NCBI GenBank assembly: GCA_016704485.1
Contig: JADJAA010000003.1
Span: 124,001-188,000 of the forward strand
Direction: 5' to 3'
From: Flavobacteriales bacterium
GTDB taxonomy: Bacteria > Bacteroidota > Bacteroidia > Flavobacteriales_F > PHOS-HE28
Length of the DNA: 64,000 nt
Made by a program: the position numbers and the translations under genes. Shown piece after piece: positions 1 through 6,873 of the stretch; position 1 is the first letter of the stretch, and every line of letters begins with the position of its first letter. The notes beneath the pieces were generated by a model. It did not search any database, was not told the DNA's origin, and saw only the letters and a program-made list of their open reading frames with translations.

Positions 1-209
1 ACCTTGCATTGGCCATTCTCTAGGCAGATAAGATCAGGGTATCCCTTCGTCTAGATGCACATGATGCATATTAGGGCCTTAAGCCTCGACCCGAGGTGCT
101 TATGCTTAGTACCGCTCCGAGCTAGGGCGCCTATATCGATCTACGGAATTCAATAATTAATAACGGTGTACTTAAGCCAAACGGAGCAGATGAGTTTGTC
201 CGTTGCGAG

Positions 210-1583
210 TTAATGAAAGATAAACACTTTCACAGGAACTCCATCCGATTTTCCTCGAATAATAATGGAATAAACGCCTGCCTCGAAGCTCCCTACATCA
301 AGCACATAAGTAGGACCATTAACTGACCTTTCCAACACACTTCTTCCTTGCGCATCGAACAAAACAAGAGTAACCTCACCATGACCAATTCCTTCAATTT
401 GTAACAAATCCTGCACAGGATTCGGATACACTTGAATTTCAGACATTGTTTGCTCTTGAACTGAAAGCAAATAACTATCCGAACTGATCGTACCACTTGT
501 ATCACCACTAATAACAGAACCGACCAGCTGATAGACTTCACCTTGTGCGGCACAATTCCACGAATATTTATCAATCCCTTTTCCTTCAACATAGCTGACA
601 TGATCCCATAAGTTACAATAAGGATAACTCTTAAGGTCGCATTCCTTACAATACCTCCCTAACGAATCAATTCGATGTTTTGCAACACAAATAAAATGTG
701 GCGAACCCGGTGTGATCTGATGCTCGGACATGATCAATTCACCCGGATAGGATGATAAAAGGTCACGATATGGTAACTCGGTGATCGAGGTTTCCCACTG
801 CATATTGTTCGACCCGGAGTAGTAATTTGTATTCGTGGATGAAGAAGTGGCGGGAGTGGTCGTCGTTATGGTCCAAACTGCCCAAGTATCGTAGAGCACG
901 TCATCACCCGTATCCGTTCTGGAGATCATAGTATATTTTCTTCGTCTATACGTGCTGCCGTATGGATACCACCAGTTATAGTGAGCCCCGCCGCCCCCAA
1001 TAAACAATTCCATAATATCACCAGCTTGGAATGGATACATCTGATGAATATCCGGAACCAAAAAACCTACATCCGGCCCGTGAACGCCATATAACTCCAG
1101 ATCATTCATACGCATCATACCCCACTCGCGCGAGATCACCCACACATCACCATTCGTACATGTGATCGTCTTTTGTAGATCGATCAACCCGAATTGTACA
1201 AGTGTATCTACAGCCGTAACTTCCGCATTGATACTGGCAGCTGTATCCATGACCCATATACTCCCAAGATCAGCATACGGCAAGAACACTAAGGAATCCG
1301 GATCATGCAACAGCCAAACACTATCTCGCACGGTCGCTGAACGTTGTACGAATTGTGGCAGATCAGTGACTACAGAATCGGGAACGCACGTGTCACAGTA
1401 TTCCGCAATGCGATTAAACTGATGCTCGTAAAATTCTGCTCCAAGCGTATCGGTATGCGTAATAAAAACCTGAGCACTTACTGCACCCGTATCAGATGTG
1501 AAGTAATTATACTTCCAGCCCGGTTGGAAAAATGACCATTGCTGCGCCATTATCGATAATGGCATTACTAGAAGGAATCTCAA
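210..1583 (-). CDS. T9SS type A sorting-domain secreted protein, 5' end separated by an IS5 insertion
   Basis: Secreted protein of about 457 residues with no recognised catalytic domain. The last 75 or so residues (VYPNPVQDLLQI, then FDAQGRSVLERS and AGVYSIIIRG) form a T9SS type A C-terminal sorting domain, so the product should cross the outer membrane by T9SS. The central part is rich in Tyr, Trp and Thr, as in other T9SS cargo of unknown role. The only start now in frame (TTG at 1583) lies inside the inverted repeat of the IS5 element and gives a poor signal peptide. The native first 11 codons lie across the element at 2463-2495. Joining the two parts through one CTAG copy restores a normal signal peptide ending SIMAQQ. 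The gene is therefore probably inactive here, or its product is not exported. Confidence 0.8.
   Translation of the reverse strand: MRFLLVMPLSIMAQQWSFFQPGWKYNYFTSDTGAVSAQVFITHTDTLGAEFYEHQFNRIAEYCDTCVPDSVVTDLPQFVQRSATVRDSVWLLHDPDSLVFLPYADLGSIWVMDTAASINAEVTAVDTLVQFGLIDLQKTITCTNGDVWVISREWGMMRMNDLELYGVHGPDVGFLVPDIHQMYPFQAGDIMELFIGGGGAHYNWWYPYGSTYRRRKYTMISRTDTGDDVLYDTWAVWTITTTTPATSSSTNTNYYSGSNNMQWETSITELPYRDLLSSYPGELIMSEHQITPGSPHFICVAKHRIDSLGRYCKECDLKSYPYCNLWDHVSYVEGKGIDKYSWNCAAQGEVYQLVGSVISGDTSGTISSDSYLLSVQEQTMSEIQVYPNPVQDLLQIEGIGHGEVTLVLFDAQGRSVLERSVNGPTYVLDVGSFEAGVYSIIIRGKSDGVPVKVFIFH
1568..1571. repeat. CTAG target-site duplication, left copy of the IS5 element
   Basis: CTAG occurs at 1568-1571 and again at 2462-2465, immediately outside the inverted repeats. 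Removing one copy plus the element restores an open reading frame in the T9SS gene. That is direct evidence that this is a target duplication and not chance. Confidence 0.8.
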
Positions 1584-2461
1584 AAATAAGCATTGCCTAA
1601 GTTATCTATGAACACTGGGCTTTGATCAACTTTTTAATGTTCCAGTTGATCTTCTTCTTTGGCGCAATGTACTTCGCTAAGAAAAGCGATGGACATCAGC
1701 GACAAGCAATGGGAAGTGTTGGAAAAACCGCTTACAAGTATTTTTCATAAGAGCGAAACACGTGGCAGGCCCAGACAAGATCCACGTGCGGTGCTTAACG
1801 GATCTTGTGGATATGCCGGACCGGTGCACCATGGGCAGATCTACCTGGCAGATACCCGCCATACCAGACTTGCCATCGGTACCACAAACACTGGTGCAAG
1901 AGCGGTTCTTGGGATAAACTGCTGCATGCTCTTGCATCGGATCTACGCGATCGAGGGAAGATCGACATTACCGAATGCTTTATCGATGGCACCTTCGCAA
2001 GTGCCAAAAAAGGGGGCTTGTGTTGGACCTACTAAGAAAGGGAAAGGCACCAAGATCATGGCAGTCACAGACGCTGTTGGTATTCCTCTCACCGTACGGG
2101 CCTTTAGCGCCAGCACCCATGAAGTAAAGCTAGCCGATAGGACGATCCGTTCGTGTGCCATAAAGCCCAAACGTGTGATCGCCGACAGGGCGTACGACAG
2201 TGACAAACTAAGACGCACATTGAAGAAACGCGGAATCCAACTGGTATGTCCGCACAGGAGTAACAGAAAACGACAAGTGCATCAAGATGGACGGGAATTA
2301 CGGCGCTACAAACGCCGCTGGAAGGTCGAAAGGTTGTTCGCGTGGTTGTTTAACTCGCGCCGTACATTCGTTCGGTATGAATACCATGCAGACCTCTTCT
2401 TAGGCATGGTGCAGTTGGCTTGCGTAATGATAATTCTCAAAAGTTATTTTTGAGATGGCTT
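1572..2461 (+). mobile_element. IS5-family insertion sequence, about 890 bp
   Basis: The element is bounded by imperfect inverted repeats. The left end reads AAGGAATCTCAAAAATAAG. The reverse complement of the right end reads AAGCCATCTCAAAAATAAC, 16 of 19 identical. CTAG flanks both ends. It holds one transposase gene of the IS5 type (IS427/IS1031-like by its sequence pattern) on the plus strand. It sits within the signal-peptide codons of the T9SS gene on the opposite strand. Confidence 0.85.
1689..2453 (+). pseudogene. IS5-family DDE transposase with two compensating frameshifts
   Basis: The N-terminal part (MDISDKQWEVLEK) and the C-terminal part (KKGKGTKIMAVTDA, IADRAYDSD, RYKRRWKVERLFAWL) are in one frame. 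The middle section, about 1802-2020, reads as transposase only in another frame: WICRTGAPWADLP, YPPYQTCHRY, and CFIDGTF, which carries the first catalytic Asp. The first shift fits a one-base loss after the AAC-GG codons near 1801. The second fits a one-base gain just after the A6G5 run near 2020. The open frame stays intact end to end, but it encodes nonsense across the first DDE residue. Either the element is dead, or there are sequence errors. IS5 relatives that use programmed frameshifting do so once, not twice. The start was chosen at MDISDKQW; an upstream ATG at 1659 is also possible. Confidence 0.8.
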
Positions 2462-2495
2462 CTAGGCAAAACAAAGCGACAGCGTAACGGTTCAT
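2462..2495 (-). pseudogene. Detached 5' end of the T9SS gene interrupted by IS5
   Basis: On the minus strand the ATG at 2495 begins MNRYAVALFCL, the n- and h-region of a signal peptide. It then runs into CTAG at the IS5 end. Read across the excised element it continues VMPLSIMAQQW, in frame with the gene that ends at 210. Confidence 0.75.
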
Positions 2496-2734
2496 TTAAG
2501 TTACGTAAAGCTAATGTAATTGATGACACAAAACGACATGTTCCATTTCCTTAAGCTTGCGAGTTGAGCTGCGCGCCTAGGTTGAAACAGAACTTATCGA
2601 TCTTACAAGATCACCAATTAAAGCTAACTTTCCGTGCCGCATCCGTGCTTTTTCCGGCAATGGCTTATAACAGAACACGATCACCGAGAACGCGGATCCT
2701 TGTACAGTTCCACGACCTCAATAAAGCCCATGGT

Positions 2735-3976
2735 TCATTCACGATACGTGAACCGCATCACATTCGCTGGCACCAGCCCTTTCTTATCCCCCTCGTTGGA
2801 AATGAGAAGATCGCCATTGGTATGGAACGCGAGGCCCTCCGGCTTGTAATATAAAGCGGCTGGAAGCGGGATTACAAGGCGCAACGTGTCATCGTATACC
2901 GTTAACAACCGATCTGACGCAGATAACACGTAGAGTTGACCGGTAACCGGATGCACCGCAGCGGCACTGGGACTGAAACGCACGTTCCGTTCGGCCAACG
3001 TGGGATAGGTCCGCGCGAATGCATCGGCCACCTCGGTGGCATCCAACGTGCGGTGAAGTTGCTGTTTGTTGTTGTGAATGCGGTGTATCAAACGCTTGTT
3101 GCTTTCACCCACTACAGGCGCCTCTTTGCTTACTATGAATAAGTCGCCGTTGCTATTAGAAAAAAGTCCTTCATAGTTGAGCGAAGGCAACGTGTAGTGT
3201 TGCTCGCTTACCAACTCGCCCGTTATACAATCCAAGGTGTAAAGCTTGCCATCGCTGCGCAGAATAGTAATGCGATCGCCATTCACAGCAATTCCTTCGA
3301 AGTCGCCAAGATCAGTGAAACGGTGAACATTTATAATAGCCTCAGCGATCAGGTCAAATTCGAACACAGCTCCCAATTCATCCTGCACACAATACACCGT
3401 ATTCGGCCCACCCAGGGCAATGTCCGAAACCTCGCGCAACAGTTCCGGTAGCGTATAGATACTATCCGGCTTGAGAAGGTCATAGGGTGCACCGGGCAGC
3501 GCAACAGCAGCCAATTCTTCGACACTCCAACCGTGTGCCGCCAACATGGAGAGCGGGTTGAATTTGCGGCCCGTGGTGGTGAAGTAGACATTGTGCTCAA
3601 CGCCATCCAACACCACCTCTGCCTTTACGAATGTGCTATCCTTCGCGGTGATCAGACTTACCTCATCGATCAGCCAACCGGGATACTTCTTATCCAACGA
3701 TCGACGGATGCGGAGCATCGCATCCGTATCCGGTTTGCCTTCGCTTTCCTCATAGACCACTGCTCCATTGTGTATGCCCATTTCCACTTTGCGACCGTGA
3801 CAGAGGTACTCCACTTCCAATAGATCGAAATCTGCACGTTGCACTTTTACGATATCCGCACCGGGACAGCGTTGCTGCACCAGTTGACCATAGGATGGGT
3901 CATTGGCTGGCTGGGCAGCGACGCTGAAGCTGAACAGAAGGATAGAGCTGGTGGCTATGAAAGTGCGCATGATCAT
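2735..3976 (-). CDS. Secreted PepSY-like plus SdiA-regulated-type beta-propeller protein
   Basis: Predicted secreted protein of 413 residues with signal peptide FSFSVAAQP. Residues about 30-140 resemble PepSY-like/DUF2874 folds (charged beta repeats such as VEYLCHGRKVEMGIHNGAVV). From about 170 on, the sequence has the blades of an SdiA-regulated/esterase-like propeller: SDIALGGPNTVYCVQDELGAVFEFD, FEGIAVNGDRITILRSDGKLYTLD, YKPEGLAFHTNGDLLISNEGD. The final EGLAFHTNGDLLISNEG block is characteristic of that family. It lies just downstream of a second PepSY-like gene and the two-component system on the same strand, so a shared envelope-sensing role is possible but unproven. The start could also be the second Met (3970). 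Confidence 0.7.
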   Translation of the reverse strand: MIMRTFIATSSILLFSFSVAAQPANDPSYGQLVQQRCPGADIVKVQRADFDLLEVEYLCHGRKVEMGIHNGAVVYEESEGKPDTDAMLRIRRSLDKKYPGWLIDEVSLITAKDSTFVKAEVVLDGVEHNVYFTTTGRKFNPLSMLAAHGWSVEELAAVALPGAPYDLLKPDSIYTLPELLREVSDIALGGPNTVYCVQDELGAVFEFDLIAEAIINVHRFTDLGDFEGIAVNGDRITILRSDGKLYTLDCITGELVSEQHYTLPSLNYEGLFSNSNGDLFIVSKEAPVVGESNKRLIHRIHNNKQQLHRTLDATEVADAFARTYPTLAERNVRFSPSAAAVHPVTGQLYVLSASDRLLTVYDDTLRLVIPLPAALYYKPEGLAFHTNGDLLISNEGDKKGLVPANVMRFTYRE

Positions 3977-4008
3977 TTTTGGTTACGATGTTGTTGGCCG
4001 TTCTGGAA

Positions 4009-4479
4009 TTAGTCGGCCATCTTCTGTAGTTGATTTCCGTTGCTGTCATAAACAACGTCCCATTCCGTTCCGTTACCTTTCAATTCCACGGTGTACGAGA
4101 CCGCACCATCAGCAGTAATACGCTCTGCATCATCCGTTCGGTGACCGGGAAATTCGTTGGCGATGGAAGCCTGTACCGCAGCGGGTATATCCGATGTGGA
4201 GATCTCCTCTTTGTGCCGCAACAACTTGCCGGTGGCATCATACCACGCATCGTGATCCGTGAAAAGCAGACCGGTCTCGAACTCTACTTTGTATTGTGTG
4301 CCTTTGAGCTTCCATTCCACATCCATAGCACCAGAAAATTCTTTATTGAATGCAGCAAGTACCGGTGCGGGAACTTGTACTTGTGGCACCTCCTGTGCTG
4401 AAGCCGCGTTGCCCAAAAGTAGCGCAGCTGTAGCACAGGCGGTGAGTAAAGAGTGGCGGAAATAAGTTGGGGTTTTCAT
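4009..4479 (-). CDS. Secreted PepSY-like (DUF2874-type) protein
   Basis: 156 residues. The signal peptide runs from MKTPTYFRHS to GNAASAQ. It is followed by two tandem PepSY-like units: VPAPVLAAFNKEFSGAMDVEWK...YKVEFETG, and IPAAVQASIANEFPGHRTDDAERI...YTVELKGNG. The pattern (helix with xFxxEFPG, then strand pair, then DxxGxxL) is typical of the small periplasmic PepSY-like proteins of Bacteroidota. A longer ORF begins at 4521, but ATG 4479 directly precedes the signal peptide. The gene follows the histidine-kinase gene and precedes the PepSY/propeller gene on the same strand. In other Bacteroidota such proteins often neighbour OmpR-type regulators, so it may be a target or modulator of that system (inference). 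Confidence 0.75.
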   Translation of the reverse strand: MKTPTYFRHSLLTACATAALLLGNAASAQEVPQVQVPAPVLAAFNKEFSGAMDVEWKLKGTQYKVEFETGLLFTDHDAWYDATGKLLRHKEEISTSDIPAAVQASIANEFPGHRTDDAERITADGAVSYTVELKGNGTEWDVVYDSNGNQLQKMAD

Positions 4480-4559
4480 GGTTCTTTGTGTTTTTGATAT
4501 CACAAAGGGAAGCAGTGACATGGGAAAGAATTGGGAATGAAAAAAAACACAGAAATAAA

Positions 4560-5828
4560 TTACTTCCCGTTCTGCTCAGGTGCAGTTAACTCGAGCTCAT
4601 GCACTGTATCATAGCGATACGTTAGCTGCATGTCATACAGATCGGCAATGGCTTTGGCAATGGCCAGTCCCAAGCCGGTACCGCCTTCAGCTTTCGTCTC
4701 TTTGTGGAACCGGAGGAAGATCCGTTCGGCATCCAACGCCGGGGTGCTACCTGTATTGTGAACGACTACACGGCCCTGCACTACTAACACCGTAACGCGA
4801 CCACCAGCATGGTTGTGAACGATAGCGTTCTTCAGCAAATTGGTTACCAAAGTGCGCGCCAACGCGGGATCCATGGCAAGCGTCAGGTCACCTTGCGTTT
4901 CTAGTTGCATCTCCACTTCGCGGTGTTCGGCGAGATCCGTGAATTCCTCCATGACCTCTGCAGCAAGTGTTGCGAAAGACACTTCCTGTTCGTCTGGAAA
5001 CAGTCGGCTATCAATGCGTGCGAGTAGTAACAGCGATCGGTTCAACCGGGTCAAGCGCTCCAACACAGCGATCACTTCGCCAACGGCCACCATGCGTTCT
5101 TCTTCGCTCCCACCGTGCTCTACCAACAATTCCAATTTATTGATGGCGATGGCCAAAGGGGTTTGCAGTTCGTGCGCAGCATTCTCGGTAAAGGCGCGTT
5201 GGTCCGCATACGCATCGGTTGCGTGGCGCACCAAGCTGTTCGCTGCGGCCTTCAATTCGTTGAACTCATAAACCTTGGTCGGCACATCGGGCAAGGAACG
5301 CGCTGTGCCCAAGCGGAATGTTTTGAAGTGATCCAGCATTGCGTGGAAGGGTTGCCATGTGCGCTTCAATACCACGTTGTTCACCAGCATGATGGTCAAC
5401 AATACCGCTACGTAAAGTGCGATCAATGCAAGGGCGATGTGCTCCACGAGATCATCTTCTTCCACGGTGCTGGTGTAGATCTGGATCCGGTAATATTGCC
5501 CTTCGTGTTTGAAAGTTCCGTTGCGCAAACGCACCGATTCCACTTCGCCCTCACTGGGTATGAACAGTGACGTATCGAGGAAGCTCTTCTTCACCTTTTC
5601 TGCGGCAGGTTCAATTGCAAATCCATACAATCCTAGATCCCGGATACCGAGCAGTGTGCTATCACTCTTGATCCTGTATGTGATCACTTCCTCCTGATCG
5701 TCCAGCCCTTCATCGATGCTATCCTGAACGGCATTGCGCAACACGAAAAAGAACGCAACCGACCACAAGCCCAGCACCAGCAAAAGTGCCAACGAGAGGT
5801 GTAGTAATGAGCGGTTCAATAACTTCAT
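4560..5828 (-). CDS. Two-component sensor histidine kinase
   Basis: 422-residue membrane kinase. TM1 is about residues 11-30 and TM2 about 130-150, enclosing a periplasmic sensor of roughly 100 residues. A linker leads to the HisKA H-box AAHELQTPLA, with the phospho-acceptor at His219. The N-box is NLLKNAIVHN and the G-box is GGTGLGLAIAKAI. There is no obvious PAS or HAMP signature beyond the short linker. It shares an ATGA stop/start overlap with the upstream response-regulator gene, so translation is probably coupled and the two form a pair. The ligand is unknown; the adjacent PepSY-like genes are the only contextual hint. Confidence 0.9.
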   Translation of the reverse strand: MKLLNRSLLHLSLALLLVLGLWSVAFFFVLRNAVQDSIDEGLDDQEEVITYRIKSDSTLLGIRDLGLYGFAIEPAAEKVKKSFLDTSLFIPSEGEVESVRLRNGTFKHEGQYYRIQIYTSTVEEDDLVEHIALALIALYVAVLLTIMLVNNVVLKRTWQPFHAMLDHFKTFRLGTARSLPDVPTKVYEFNELKAAANSLVRHATDAYADQRAFTENAAHELQTPLAIAINKLELLVEHGGSEEERMVAVGEVIAVLERLTRLNRSLLLLARIDSRLFPDEQEVSFATLAAEVMEEFTDLAEHREVEMQLETQGDLTLAMDPALARTLVTNLLKNAIVHNHAGGRVTVLVVQGRVVVHNTGSTPALDAERIFLRFHKETKAEGGTGLGLAIAKAIADLYDMQLTYRYDTVHELELTAPEQNGK

Positions 5829-6499
5829 TCCACTAAGCGATATCCGATGCCGTAGACCGCTTGTATCTCCACTTCAGCATCGCCTTGTTTCAACTTCTTG
5901 CGCAAGTTCTTGATCTGCGCATACACGAAATCCAAGTCGTCTCCTTGATCTGCGTGATCGCCCCACACATGTTCCGCTAATGATGATCGCGTAACGAGCC
6001 GGTCCTTGTTCAGTAACAAGTAAGTGAGCATGTCGAATTCCTTGCGGTTCAAGGCCAGCGGCGTGTTGTTCACATGCACCGTGCGCTCTTCCGGATCCAA
6101 GCGCATGTTGGCGGCATCCAACGTGGTTCTTCCACCGAGATCCTTCCGCCGCAACACGGAGCGGACGCGCGCATTGAGCTCCGCGATATGGAACGGCTTC
6201 GTCAAATAATCGTCCGCTCCAAGATCCAACCCGGCCAACTTATCATCCAACGAATCCTTGGCCGAAATGATGATCACATTACCCGCCTTGCCTGCCTCCT
6301 TCATCGCACGCAACACCTCCAATCCACTCCCTCCGGGCAGCATGATATCCAACAGCACCAGATCGTAATCATGGTCAGTAACGCGCCGCAACGCTTCACT
6401 TTTATCGCGCGCAGTTTCCACCACGAAGTGTTCCCGCTCCAGCGAGCGCACGATCACCTCAGCGAGTTCTACTTCATCTTCGATCACCAAGATCTTCAT
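5825..6499 (-). CDS. OmpR/PhoB-family response regulator
   Basis: 224 residues. The receiver domain is MKILVIEDE with Asp51 in LVLLDIMLPGGSG as phospho-acceptor and the conserved Lys in IISAKDS. It is followed by a winged-helix DNA-binding domain (LNRKEFDMLTYLLLNKDRLVTRSSLAEHVWG, then IKNLRKKL and VYGIGYRLVE). A longer frame runs upstream to 6574, but ATG 6499 begins the receiver exactly and sits 6 bases after a perfect TAnnTTTG element. The gene is the first of an operon with the histidine kinase (ATGA overlap). Confidence 0.92.
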   Translation of the reverse strand: MKILVIEDEVELAEVIVRSLEREHFVVETARDKSEALRRVTDHDYDLVLLDIMLPGGSGLEVLRAMKEAGKAGNVIIISAKDSLDDKLAGLDLGADDYLTKPFHIAELNARVRSVLRRKDLGGRTTLDAANMRLDPEERTVHVNNTPLALNRKEFDMLTYLLLNKDRLVTRSSLAEHVWGDHADQGDDLDFVYAQIKNLRKKLKQGDAEVEIQAVYGIGYRLVE

Positions 6500-6505
6500 C
6501 GATCG

Positions 6506-6513
6506 CAAAAGTA
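6506..6513 (-). promoter_or_regulatory. -7 promoter element TACTTTTG of the two-component operon
   Basis: On the minus strand TACTTTTG matches the Bacteroidota consensus TAnnTTTG exactly. It ends 6 bases before the regulator ATG, implying a very short or absent leader. I see no convincing -33 TTG. Confidence 0.55.
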
Positions 6514-6753
6514 CCGGCCGGATCTGGGAATGAATTGGGAAAGTGGTCTGTGTAACCGCGCTGAAAGGATCCAATGCTTATTCCAGGGAACTTCAAGTAG
6601 CTGCCTATAATTCAATGTAACAATGCGCCCTTTGTAGAATTGACTTCCGATATGGTAATTTGCAGCTGATCCTCAATGACTTGGACTCAGTTCAACGCAT
6701 AGAGGCATCCATCTTCAATAATGTGCGTCCTATTACAGAAACCTTCTCCTACC

Positions 6754-6873
6754 ATGCCACGAAATCTCACCATCGCAGCATCGCTCCTCGTTGTATTCCA
6801 GCTACCGGCGCAAGCGCCACAGCTCTATTTTCAGAATGGCTTCACTGACCTAAACCTACGCTACTCGAAGTCC
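6754..6873 (+). pseudogene. Orphan secreted-protein 5' end fused in frame ahead of the kelch gene
   Basis: From ATG 6754 the frame encodes a complete signal peptide (TIAASLLVVFQLPAQ) followed by APQLYFQNGFTDLN, then runs without a stop into the separate signal peptide of the kelch protein at 6874. It looks like the start of another secreted protein whose body has been lost. Confidence 0.4.

Noticed and set aside
2010..2025. Programmed frameshift at A6G5 in the IS5 transposase
   Set aside because: The needed shift here is +1, whereas A6G-type sites in insertion sequences support -1, and a second opposite shift upstream would also be required.
2564..2854. Plus-strand frame of 96 codons
   Set aside because: It overlaps the 3' end of the propeller gene antisense and has no signal or motif.
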